From positions 1-22,552 of the forward strand of contig JAHEMB010000002.1 of NCBI GenBank assembly GCA_024643915.1: a DNA stretch of 22,552 nt, written 5' to 3'. Below are positions 1 to 7,795 of the stretch, piece after piece. Made by a program: the position numbers and the translations under genes. This DNA is from Rhodothermaceae bacterium (GTDB taxonomy: Bacteria > Bacteroidota > Rhodothermia > Rhodothermales > JAHEMB01). Numbering within the stretch: the first letter of the stretch is position 1; every line of letters begins with the position of its first letter. The notes under the pieces were generated by a model, which saw nothing but the letters and a program-made list of their open reading frames with translations, was not told the DNA's origin and searched no databases.

Positions 1-12
1 GCTTGCAAACGA

Positions 13-80
13 AGAGCGGGGAGCGGAGAGCAGGGCGCGATTTTTCTCGATCGCGCTCCCACTTTCCGCTCCCCGCTCTC
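13..80. repeat. Long dyad of 7-base units; possible terminator
   Basis: The arms 13-27 and 65-79 are perfect 15-base inverted copies (AGAGCGGGGAGCGGA). An inner stem pairs 35-40 with 51-56 around a T-rich loop. The left half reads as consecutive 7-base units starting at 14, 21 and 28 (GAGCGGG, GAGCGGA, GAGCAGG). It lies just past the stop of the minus-strand transglycosylase gene, so it could end that transcript. The lack of a T run outside the stem is against a classical intrinsic terminator. It belongs with the other short-period spacer repeats of this window. Confidence 0.6.
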
Positions 81-129
81 CCGGTATCAACCGAAAGTCA
101 GGACGCGTCCCTGTCCCTCATTACTGTGG

Positions 130-2139
130 TCAGGGCGAAGTATTGACGTCCGGCAGGTTCGGGGTGGTGCGTACCTGCTCGGGAGGCAGCGTCGGGGCGC
201 GGAGGGCGCCGCGGGCGGCGGCGGTGGCGCTCGCCAGCTTCTCCCAGGCGCCCGTGCGCCAGACGCTCTCGTGCATCTGGATCACGTCACGCTGATGTCG
301 CCGGTAGGCCGTCGGGTTCTCAGCGTAAAGCTGCGCGAAGCGGTCGGCGATGGCGAACAGTTCTTGTCGGTTCGCCGCTGTAAAGCCGAACGTCTTGGAA
401 CGGTCCACGAGGTCGGCGTACTGGCGGTCCCACTCCGTCACCTCACTACGCGGCGGAGCGTACGTGTCCTCGTCGAAAATGAACGTGGCGCTTTCGTCGA
501 GGACGTTAACACCGCCCTGGCGGAGGGCCTCGCTGGCGCCGATAGGCAGGAAGAATTTCACCGGGGCGCCGTCCTTCTCCGCCACAAAGCGGACGTCGCC
601 CGCTACCGGGACGAGCGCGCCGGTGCTGCCCTCGGGAAGCTGGATGTGCGGATTAAGTGCGCGGAAGCGTTCGTAGATGCCTTCTGCCTCCTCGTGTGGC
701 CCCCAGTTCAGGGGCACGTCGGTGGCGTCGAGCACGCGCAGCAACTCGCTCAGGTGGGCGCTTCGCCCCGATTTCAGTTGCACGCGCTCCGCCCGGATCG
801 TCTGTGACCGGTCGATTCTCAGATTTTCGGTTGCCTTGAGCGCGCCGTAGCCTGAGGCCACGTAGGCCCGCGAGTATGACTTGAACGACGAGCCGTTCGA
901 TACCTTCGGATAGCCCTCGGTGACGGCCCACATGTAGGCGTCCATCACCGTCGCGTTGGGCTGCACGAGCGGGGCGCCCTGCGTGAGGAACAGCCGGTAC
1001 ACTTCGAAAATGTTGCCGGGGCCGGTGTGATAGGCCGAGATGCCCGGAATCTCGTGGCCGACGGCGTTGACGTAGCCCTTGAGGAAAGTCAGCGCCGGCT
1101 CCATCGTCAGGAGGGGGTGCCACTCCTCGAAAACGGAAATCCGCTTGCCCGAGGCCGTAGTGAGGTCATAATGGTGGACGCCCTGTTGCCGGAGGACGTA
1201 GGGCATCATCTGATACCGGCTCCGCGCGCCGACGGACGAGACAAGTTCGTCCTGGTTGAACGTCTCCACCGTGCCGATCTCGGTGGCGAGCAGGCTCAGG
1301 CCGAGGTAGCGGGCCAGGCGCACCTCATATTCGATAAACGGCTCGTCACGCACCCGCGCCTCGCGGATCTGGTTGGCCCGGCCCCACTTGATAGTGACGG
1401 CGCTCTTGGGGATGCCCTTGCTGACGTATTTGTTGAGGAGCTGGTTGGTGGCCGCCCGGCGCTTTCCGTCGATGTGGCCCCAGTTGGCCTTGCCTTCCTG
1501 TTCGAATGTCTGCCGATCGGCTTCGAGGACGTAGCGTTCGAGCGTTTCGCCGGTGCGATCGTCGATCACGCGGATGGTGAAGTTGTCATCCTCCTTCTGG
1601 CGCACCTCGTACATGGCGAGGAAGGTGCGGAACTGCTTGACGAGGTTGGGCGAGGTGGCGTCGGCGGTGAGGACCGGCGCGGAGAGATAGGGTTGATAGA
1701 GCAGGTCCGGGTGCAGCTCCAGGTCGGCGAAGGTGAACGTCTGGCGCAGCTCTTGCTTCGCCGCCACGACGGGCGTGGCCTCCACGGCCTCTTCGGCCGG
1801 CGAGAGCTTCTGCATGAAGTTCTGGGCGAGGGTCGTCATCCGCCCGGCCAGGATCAGCACCAGCATCACCGCCACGAGGGCGGCAAACGTGGCAATGATA
1901 ATATGATGCGTGCGGAACGCCTCTCGCTTTTTAACCGGCGCCTGGCCTTGGTGCTCCTCCACCCAGGGGGGTGCGTCGGGCACCTCCGGCAGGTCTTCCT
2001 CATTCCCTGCGCCCGTCGCGTCGGTCGCATGATGGGGCGCCGCGTCGAGTGTCGCCCAGGTGGGCAATCCGAGGGGCAACGCGGCGTTCGGCTCGGAAGC
2101 TGCGGATTCGGGATGTTCGTGCTCTGGTCGATCTATCAT
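130..2139 (-). CDS. Membrane-anchored lytic transglycosylase-like protein (SLT fold)
   Basis: Encodes 669 residues. An acidic, proline-rich cytoplasmic N-terminus (1-75) precedes one membrane segment (about 79-98), so the rest probably faces the periplasm. Residues about 275-385 resemble the SLT domain that cleaves peptidoglycan glycan strands. E292 in ETF lies 12 residues before GARSRYQMMP, the spacing seen between the catalytic Glu and GAxGLMQ in the family. ISAYHTGPGN (367-376) matches the usual AYNAGPGN, with His for Asn. Residues 450-545 may be a LysM-like or other wall-binding region, but this is weak. The C-terminus is unassigned. The gene starts 54 bases after the amidotransferase gene and is probably in the same operon. 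The degenerate GLMQ motif leaves open whether it is active. Confidence 0.75.
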   Translation of the reverse strand: MIDRPEHEHPESAASEPNAALPLGLPTWATLDAAPHHATDATGAGNEEDLPEVPDAPPWVEEHQGQAPVKKREAFRTHHIIIATFAALVAVMLVLILAGRMTTLAQNFMQKLSPAEEAVEATPVVAAKQELRQTFTFADLELHPDLLYQPYLSAPVLTADATSPNLVKQFRTFLAMYEVRQKEDDNFTIRVIDDRTGETLERYVLEADRQTFEQEGKANWGHIDGKRRAATNQLLNKYVSKGIPKSAVTIKWGRANQIREARVRDEPFIEYEVRLARYLGLSLLATEIGTVETFNQDELVSSVGARSRYQMMPYVLRQQGVHHYDLTTASGKRISVFEEWHPLLTMEPALTFLKGYVNAVGHEIPGISAYHTGPGNIFEVYRLFLTQGAPLVQPNATVMDAYMWAVTEGYPKVSNGSSFKSYSRAYVASGYGALKATENLRIDRSQTIRAERVQLKSGRSAHLSELLRVLDATDVPLNWGPHEEAEGIYERFRALNPHIQLPEGSTGALVPVAGDVRFVAEKDGAPVKFFLPIGASEALRQGGVNVLDESATFIFDEDTYAPPRSEVTEWDRQYADLVDRSKTFGFTAANRQELFAIADRFAQLYAENPTAYRRHQRDVIQMHESVWRTGAWEKLASATAAARGALRAPTLPPEQVRTTPNLPDVNTSP

Positions 2140-2193
2140 GGCCTCTGGTTCCTGTTGGCGTCAAGGAGCGGAAACAGTACTGCTACGGGTGCG

Positions 2194-2910
2194 TCAGGCG
2201 TCCGTCGCTGCTTCGGCAAGCGGGGTGTGGTCGGCGGTGCGGCGGGCGTTCTCGACCAGGTGGCGGAACAGGGGCAGCATCTCGTCGCCCATCCGCTCGG
2301 GGTGAAACTGCACGCCCATCACGGTGCCGTCGGCCTGCTCGATGGCCTCCACCACTCCGTCCGGCGCCCGCGCCGCCACGCGAAAACCCTCGCCCACCGT
2401 GGCAATGGCTTGTACGTGACGTGTATTGACGGCCACTTCCTCCCTGTTCAAGAGGTCGCGCAAAACGGTGTTCGCTAAAATGTTGACCGGGTGCGGGCCA
2501 CCGCCGCGCTTGTGGCTGTGGACGAGGGCGCCCTCCTGCCGTTCTACATCGGCAAAGATGGTGCCGCCGGCCTGCGCATTGAGCAGCTGCATGCCGTAGC
2601 AGATGCCCAAAACGGGCTTACGCGCCTGCAAGAAGGCCGCCAGCACACGTCGGTCGGACCACACGCGCACAGGATCGGTCTCGCTGATGTCCTCGGGCAG
2701 GTCGCCGAGGAGGCCGTCGATGATGGCCGGCCCGCCGGTGATGACGAGCCCGTCGAGGAGATGAACGAAGGCATCGAGGGCGGCATCGGTTTCGAGCATG
2801 GGCACAGGCAGGGGCAGGCCGCCGGCCCGTTCTACCGCCAGCACGTAGCTGTGGTGGAGCCGCTGCTCCCCCGCCTCGAAAGAGGTTGTGATGCCGATGC
2901 GAACGTCCAT
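2194..2910 (-). CDS. Class I glutamine amidotransferase-like hydrolase (peptidase C26, PuuD type)
   Basis: Encodes 238 residues, the usual length for gamma-glutamyl-gamma-aminobutyrate hydrolase relatives. The nucleophile C104 sits in GICYGMQ, with H203 and E205 in QFHPE completing the triad. VITGG (56-60) forms the oxyanion strand loop common to this family. The N-terminal RIGITTSFE and the stretch after the nucleophile (LNAQAGGTIFADV) are typical of C26 peptidases. Such enzymes hydrolyse gamma-glutamyl amides in the cytoplasm, for example in putrescine degradation. No other Puu genes are present, so the substrate is unknown. It is the first gene of a probable two-gene unit with the transglycosylase-like gene, and is divergent from the acetyltransferase gene. 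Confidence 0.85.
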   Translation of the reverse strand: MDVRIGITTSFEAGEQRLHHSYVLAVERAGGLPLPVPMLETDAALDAFVHLLDGLVITGGPAIIDGLLGDLPEDISETDPVRVWSDRRVLAAFLQARKPVLGICYGMQLLNAQAGGTIFADVERQEGALVHSHKRGGGPHPVNILANTVLRDLLNREEVAVNTRHVQAIATVGEGFRVAARAPDGVVEAIEQADGTVMGVQFHPERMGDEMLPLFRHLVENARRTADHTPLAEAATDA

Positions 2911-3044
2911 GCGTAGGTTGCTGATTACCCTCTTCGCTTGCTGCGTGTCCTGCTCCTAAAACGGTTCGTCAACCGCGAACCCGAAGCTAGGTGTTTACAC
3001 GAACTTAGAAAAGAGGGGTTCACTCATTTTACACAGGAATATTT

Positions 3045-3127
3045 CTGTTCAGGAGTTTTATTACCTGAACCTGTCAATTGGCGCCATGAATGGTTTGCTC
3101 TCTTATACCTTTCGTGACCTGAACAGG
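3045..3127. promoter_or_regulatory. Cluster of CCTGAAC words around the acetyltransferase start; possible operator
   Basis: CTGTTCAGG (3045-3053) is the reverse complement of CCTGAACAG at 3118-3126. A further CCTGAAC at 3064-3070 makes a perfect 7-base inverted pair with GTTCAGG at 3047-3053, separated by 10 bases. The cluster spans the start codon at 3086, and the third copy lies inside codons 11-14. Such spacing is compatible with a repressor site or an mRNA structure. No regulator is identified. Confidence 0.3.
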
Positions 3128-3808
3128 AAAAAATACCCGATCTCGGTGACTGCTTCTGATTTTACGCGGCCCCTCACGGTGACTTTGCGCGACGGCGCTA
3201 CGGTGTTGCTGCGGACCGTGGCTCCGCACGACAAGCAACGTTTGCGCGAAGGGGTGGCGCAACTCTCGGGGCAGTCCCTTTACCAGCGCTTCTTCACTTC
3301 ATTCGTGAAGCTGACCGACGAGCAGCTCCGCTATCTGACCGAGGTGGACGGCGTCGACCACGTGGCTTTCGGCGCGCTCGACGTGGGGGGGGAGGGGCAG
3401 CCGGGGGTAGGGCTGGCGCGGTACGTGCGGCTGCTGGAGGAGCCCAACGTTGCTGAAGCGGCGGTGGCTGTGGTAGATGCGTGGCAGGGACGGGGGCTGG
3501 GCTCCCTCCTGGTAGCGGCGCTCGGGAGGTGCGCCGCCGCAGATGGCCTCACCCATTTTCGCGGCTTCATCCTCGAAGAGAATCGGGGCCTGCTCCGCTA
3601 CCTCAATGCCCTCGGCGCAGCCACCCGGCACAGCGAGCCGGGCCTGATGCAAGTGGATCTGCCGCTCTACACTCGGCCCGAAGATACGCCCCCGACGCGG
3701 GCGGGCCGCCACTTCGCTGAGGCGTTGCGGCGGCTGCAAGGGGCGGCGATCAGCCCTGCGCAGGAGCCTCCTGTGGCTGCTCGACGAGGCGGGGGAGGAG
3801 AACGGTGA
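3086..3808 (+). CDS. GNAT family N-acetyltransferase
   Basis: Encodes 240 residues. The core is about 31-195. Strand 1 (VTLRDGATVLLRTVAPHD) is followed by a helix. Residues 109-146 carry the acetyl-CoA strand AAVAVVDAWQ and motif A with Q134-G-R-G-L-G139 binding the pyrophosphate. A FILEENRGLLRYLNALG stretch (161-177) is the usual motif B. Family members transfer acetyl from acetyl-CoA to an amine or lysine. The substrate cannot be told. Single GNAT domains of this kind also occur in Pat-like lysine acetyltransferases, but no cyclic-nucleotide domain is present. The Gly/Arg-rich tail (about 222-240) overlaps the end of the convergent histidine kinase gene. The ATG at 3086 is the only ATG before the domain. 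Confidence 0.85.
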   Translation: MNGLLSYTFRDLNRKKYPISVTASDFTRPLTVTLRDGATVLLRTVAPHDKQRLREGVAQLSGQSLYQRFFTSFVKLTDEQLRYLTEVDGVDHVAFGALDVGGEGQPGVGLARYVRLLEEPNVAEAAVAVVDAWQGRGLGSLLVAALGRCAAADGLTHFRGFILEENRGLLRYLNALGAATRHSEPGLMQVDLPLYTRPEDTPPTRAGRHFAEALRRLQGAAISPAQEPPVAARRGGGGER

Positions 3809-6800
3809 AGGTGCTGCCCTCGCCTTTCTTTGTGTTTACCTCGATAGTGCCGCCGAGCGCGGCCACGAGCCGTTTCGCGATCGCCAGTCCTAACCCCGTG
3901 CCCTCGAAGTCGCGGGCCTCGCCTTCCGATTCCTGCTTGAAGGCCTCGAAGAGCTGCGGGAGGAAATCCTCGCCGATACCGACACCCGTATCGTGCACCT
4001 CGAGCCGCACCTGCGCGGTCTCTACGGAGGTCTGCAGCCTTACTTCGCCGCCTTCGGGGGTGAATTTGACAGCGTTGCTGAGGAGGTGATGCAGGATGCG
4101 CGTGACGGCGGACCGGTCGAGTTGGACGGGCAACGTGCTGGGCGCGAGTTGTTTTTGGAGCGCCACGCCTTTTTTCTCCGCCTCCCCAGCAAAGGCATCG
4201 ACGATGCCTTCGGCCAGGGCCAGCACGTCGATCTCGTCCAGTTCGATGTGGAACGACTCCGATTCCAACTCGGCGAGGTCGAGGACGGCGCTGAGGGTTT
4301 CCTGCAAGCGCCGGGCGCTGCCGGAGATGTACGCGGTGAACTCTTGCAGGGGCGCCTCCACTTCCATGTCGAGGATCTCGGCGAAGCCCAGGATGGAGGT
4401 GATGGGCGTGCGGAACTCGTGGCTCATGTTGGTGAAGATGGCCGACTTGAGGCGGGAGGAGGCCTCCGCCTTGTTAAGCGCACGCATCAGTTCCGCCTCG
4501 TGCTGCCGCCGCTCCGTGAGGATCACCTGGAGTTGGCGCTGCACTTCCTCTTCGAGGTTTTCGTTCAATTCCTTGAGCGCTTTTGTCTTCTCGTCAACGG
4601 TGCGCTGGAGCTGGCGCTGGCGGGCGTGGAGCTGGCGCACGCGGAGCCTGTAGCCGGCCGCGCCGCAGAGGAGGGCGGCCACGGTGCAGAGCAGGTAGAA
4701 CCACCACGTCTGGTAGAAGAAGGGGCGGAGCGTGAAGGCGAATGTGGCACCTTCCTCGTTCCACACGCCGTCCTCGTTGGCCGCAACGACGCGGAAGCGA
4801 TAGTCGCCGGGCGCGAGGTTGGTGTAGACGGCCTCGCGGTGGGCGCCCGCGTCGATCCAGTCCTCATCCACGCCTTCGAGCCGGACTTTAAAGCGCACCG
4901 CATCGGGAGCGCCGAAGCTGAGGGCGGTGTAGCTGAACGTGAAGCGCCGCCCGCCCGGCGGCAGCACCGCCGCCGCGCGCGGATCGACCCGCACCCCGTC
5001 GGCCACGAGTTGCTCGATGACCACCGGCGGCGGGAGGGGGTTGCGATGGATATTGGCGGGATTGATGGAGGCCGCGCCGGCCACGCTGCCAAACCAGAGG
5101 CGACCGTCTCGGGTGCGCCAGGCAGGGGGCTGGGTGCCGCCGTTCATCTCGGCACTGCGGAGTCCATCCGTCTTATCGAAAAGGGTGACGGGAAGAGGAA
5201 GCGTGGGATCCTCGGCGTGAGCGTGCAGCGCCCATTTGGAGACGCGGGCGATACCTTGTAGTGTGCCCAGCCACAGGTGACCCTCGTCGTCTGCGAGGAT
5301 TTGCAGCACGTCGTCGGCGGGCAGGCCGTCTTCGCTGGTGAAGCAGGTGAGGGGGGCATCTGGGACGGCGGGAACGAAGCGGCAGAGGCCGCCGTCGAGC
5401 ATGCCCAGCCACAAGACGCCCGCCGCGTCTTCGTGAACGGTCAGCACGGTGGGGCTGGAGAGGCCGTCGCTCTTGGTGAAAGTGCGGACGGCACCGTCAC
5501 GCAGGCTGCTGAGGCCCCCACCGTAGGTGCCCACCCACAGGGCGCCCGCGTGGTCCTCGTGCAGGATGGTGATGGGTTTCTCGGCGAGGCTGGGATGCGC
5601 CTCGTAGGAGCGGATGCGCCCGTCACGCCGGTAATCCAGCCCGTGCTCCGTCCCGATCCAAAGGGTGCCGCTCCGATCTTCGAGGACGGAATAAACACGG
5701 TCGCTGGAGAGACCGTCCGAGGTGGTGTAGCAGGCGAAGCGCTTACCCTGCTGCCGGCACAGGCCGCCGCCGTAGGTGCCCACCCAGAGGGTACCGCCGC
5801 TATCCTCATGGAGGGCGTAGACGTGCTCGCTCTTCAACCCCTCCGCTGCACCGAAATGCTGAAGGCGCCCCCGGTGCAGCCTGCTCAACCCGCCGCCCCC
5901 GGTGCCGAACCAAAGCGCACCTTCCCGGTCTTCGAGGAGGGTAAAAACATCAGATTGCTGGAGGCCCTCGCTGTTGCCAACAGGGGTAAATCTTCCCTGA
6001 CGTAGCTGGTGGATTCCATCGCCGTCCGTGCCAATCCAGAGATTGCCTTCACGATCTTGATAGAGGCTGTGGATCCAAGTATTGCTCAGGGCCTCAGTTT
6101 CAGGGAAGGTAGAGAAGGTGCGTTCGTAAAAGCGACATAGCCCCCCGTCCTGTGTACCAATCCAGAGTGCGCCTACGGCATCTTCGTGCAGCGCGCTTAC
6201 GTCACGGCCACAGAGGCCGTCTTGCGAGGTCAGGTGAGTAATTTGATTCCCATGGTGAATGAAAAGGCCATCATCAGTGCCAATCCAAAGTCGGCGAGCG
6301 CTGTCGAGTAGGAGGTCCCTCACCCAACGTTCAGCAAGGCCGGACGCCTCTGAGAACACGTTTGCCTTGCCCTCGTGCAGGCGGTATAGACCGGCCTCTG
6401 TTCCAATCCAGAGATGCTCCTCGTCGTCTTCCAGGAGTGAAAGGATGGCTACTCCGGATAGGCTTTCTTCTTTCGTATAGGTCGAAAACGATGCTCCATC
6501 GAAGTGCACTAGGCCATTTGTCGTCCCGATCCAGAGGGTGCCGTTGCGGCTCGTCAGCAGGGTAAGAATCTCGTCTCCTGGCAGACCCTCCTCTGTCGAA
6601 TACGTCGTAAAGTGCCCGTCTAGCAAATGCACGAGTTGGCCCCCGAGGGTGCCGATCCATAATCCTCCTTCAGCATCTTCCGCCAGCGCGCGCACTTCGT
6701 TGCTATGCAGAACACGGGCGGTTTCCGTATCAAAAACCGTAAAAGAGATGCCATCGAATCGCACCAGGCCGGCCTGCGTACCGAGCCACAGGTAGCCGTC

Positions 6801-7025
6801 CTGCGACTGGAGGATCGCCGTAACGGATTTCTGGGGAAGGCCCTCATCATCTCGCCACGCCTCGTGCAGGTACTGCGTGACTTCGAGGTGCGGATCGAGC
6901 GAGCGCGGGGCCTGCGCAGCTCCTGTAGCAGGATAGAAGACAGAGAAGAAAAGGAGCAGTCTCACCGCCCGGCAGGCAACCTGTCGGAGGCGCCGTCGGT
7001 GCTCGTTGCAAAAGCGGCGGTGCAT
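3750..7025 (-). CDS. Two-component sensor histidine kinase with 14-blade periplasmic propeller
   Basis: Encodes 1091 residues from the ATG at 7025. A GTG 20 codons upstream is possible, but the signal sequence (about 17-38) fits the ATG better. Fourteen W-x-G-T/S motifs spaced about 41-42 residues apart, from residue 80 to 644, mark Reg_prop repeats, enough for two 7-blade propellers. A Y_Y_Y domain (about 690-765) and one membrane helix (about 773-792) follow. Next come a coiled coil (800-855), HisKA with phosphorylated H869 in MSHEFRTP, and HATPase with N984, D1012-TGVG and G1042-TGLG. It should sense a periplasmic ligand and phosphorylate a response regulator. Unlike Bacteroides hybrid sensors, it has no receiver or AraC domain, and no partner regulator lies in the window. 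The last 59 bases overlap the acetyltransferase gene. Confidence 0.9.
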   Translation of the reverse strand: MHRRFCNEHRRRLRQVACRAVRLLLFFSVFYPATGAAQAPRSLDPHLEVTQYLHEAWRDDEGLPQKSVTAILQSQDGYLWLGTQAGLVRFDGISFTVFDTETARVLHSNEVRALAEDAEGGLWIGTLGGQLVHLLDGHFTTYSTEEGLPGDEILTLLTSRNGTLWIGTTNGLVHFDGASFSTYTKEESLSGVAILSLLEDDEEHLWIGTEAGLYRLHEGKANVFSEASGLAERWVRDLLLDSARRLWIGTDDGLFIHHGNQITHLTSQDGLCGRDVSALHEDAVGALWIGTQDGGLCRFYERTFSTFPETEALSNTWIHSLYQDREGNLWIGTDGDGIHQLRQGRFTPVGNSEGLQQSDVFTLLEDREGALWFGTGGGGLSRLHRGRLQHFGAAEGLKSEHVYALHEDSGGTLWVGTYGGGLCRQQGKRFACYTTSDGLSSDRVYSVLEDRSGTLWIGTEHGLDYRRDGRIRSYEAHPSLAEKPITILHEDHAGALWVGTYGGGLSSLRDGAVRTFTKSDGLSSPTVLTVHEDAAGVLWLGMLDGGLCRFVPAVPDAPLTCFTSEDGLPADDVLQILADDEGHLWLGTLQGIARVSKWALHAHAEDPTLPLPVTLFDKTDGLRSAEMNGGTQPPAWRTRDGRLWFGSVAGAASINPANIHRNPLPPPVVIEQLVADGVRVDPRAAAVLPPGGRRFTFSYTALSFGAPDAVRFKVRLEGVDEDWIDAGAHREAVYTNLAPGDYRFRVVAANEDGVWNEEGATFAFTLRPFFYQTWWFYLLCTVAALLCGAAGYRLRVRQLHARQRQLQRTVDEKTKALKELNENLEEEVQRQLQVILTERRQHEAELMRALNKAEASSRLKSAIFTNMSHEFRTPITSILGFAEILDMEVEAPLQEFTAYISGSARRLQETLSAVLDLAELESESFHIELDEIDVLALAEGIVDAFAGEAEKKGVALQKQLAPSTLPVQLDRSAVTRILHHLLSNAVKFTPEGGEVRLQTSVETAQVRLEVHDTGVGIGEDFLPQLFEAFKQESEGEARDFEGTGLGLAIAKRLVAALGGTIEVNTKKGEGSTFTVLLPRLVEQPQEAPAQG

Positions 7026-7191
7026 GGGCCAGGAAAGCAGAGCAGGGAGATGCAGGGCGACAGACGAGGCAGCGCGCACGACCACGTCACGTTGCTATCA
7101 TCGGCCATACACGACAATCATTAAGAGAGGCGTATTCTTCAGATGCAGGAGTCCCGGGTTTCAACCGCCAGGAGCATACAGAAGGCACATA

Positions 7192-7249
7192 GGTCGCATC
7201 GAAAGATGCTTTTCGCTTCCCCTGCGCCATCTTTGCGACCTCTGCGGTT
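7192..7249. repeat. Hairpin repeat with CGCAGAGG/CGCAAAG words
   Basis: GGTCGC (7192-7197) and AAAGATG (7202-7208) pair with CATCTTT (7228-7234) and GCGACC (7235-7240), giving a 13-base stem with a 4-base bulge and a 19-base loop. Read on the minus strand, 7219-7249 gives AACCGCAGAGG followed by TCGCAAAG and GGCGCAGG, a quasi-periodic pattern of about 9-10 bases. From memory, similar CGCAGAG/CGCAAAG strings occur in spacers of many unrelated bacteria. Confidence 0.55.
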
Positions 7250-7686
7250 CGATAACTCCATCATCCAGATAGCCTCGGGGACTGCCGTCTGGGCCAGAGA
7301 AGTACCTGATCTATGAGCAAAAACGCGGCGATAGTTCGTTCCGGGTAGAGTCTATGCATCAAGGAAAAACAGTCTCCCTGCCGAAGCAGAGAGCCGCTCT
7401 GTGGAACGTAGTGTTCAAACTCAGGAGCACCTCGCAATCTTGCTGCCGCGAATGCTCTTCATCTCTTTCTGGGTGCCCTTCTTTATGGTTCACCTCGTTG
7501 TGTTAAATGCCGATTCGTGTCATACTTTCACCTTTAGGAACGTGAAAACGGGACCGCTCAGGGCACAGTCGCTGAATTTTTTCGGCCTCTTTTCCGCAGC
7601 GTACGGCTCCCGTAACGAAAGCGGGGTGAGATCCAGCCTCACCGCCCCGATGACCACGGGATGAGTTGAAGGGTAGGGATACAAAT

Positions 7687-7717
7687 CTTGCAGGCACCTC
7701 TCGAAAAAATACTTTTC
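7687..7717 (+). promoter_or_regulatory. Bacteroidota-type promoter candidate for the subtilase gene
   Basis: CTTG at 7687-7690 and TACTTTTC at 7710-7717 are separated by exactly 19 bases. The Bacteroidota primary sigma consensus is TTTG-N19-21-TAnnTTTG, so each box misses by one base. It lies about 80 bases before the ATG at 7796. This is a motif match only. Confidence 0.35.
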
Positions 7718-7795
7718 TCTATTTAAGCCGCGCCGAGAAGGGCCGATACCTCCGAAGACCTTGCTTCGCACACAAGCAACCTTCAGAGATATCCG

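Larger units (their letters stand above)
7026..7795. other. Gene-poor spacer of lower GC between two divergent genes
   Basis: This spacer lies between the starts of the kinase gene (minus) and the protease gene (plus). Open frames inside it, such as a GTG-started one at 7401-7664, show no recognisable motif or domain, so I do not call them genes. It holds the hairpin repeat at 7192-7249 and a promoter candidate at 7687-7717. Base composition is visibly less GC-rich than the flanking coding DNA, a trend that continues into the 5' part of the kinase gene. Confidence 0.6.

Noticed and set aside
1027..2478. 483-codon plus-strand frame opposite the transglycosylase gene
   Set aside because: It spans two real minus-strand genes and the gap between them, and shows no domain.
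3993..5261. 422-codon plus-strand frame inside the kinase gene
   Set aside because: Antisense to the HisKA, Y_Y_Y and propeller coding sequence; low-complexity composition.
7401..7664. 87-codon GTG-started frame in the kinase-protease spacer
   Set aside because: It has a hydrophobic stretch but no ribosome-binding site, no recognisable family and a weak start, so evidence is not enough.
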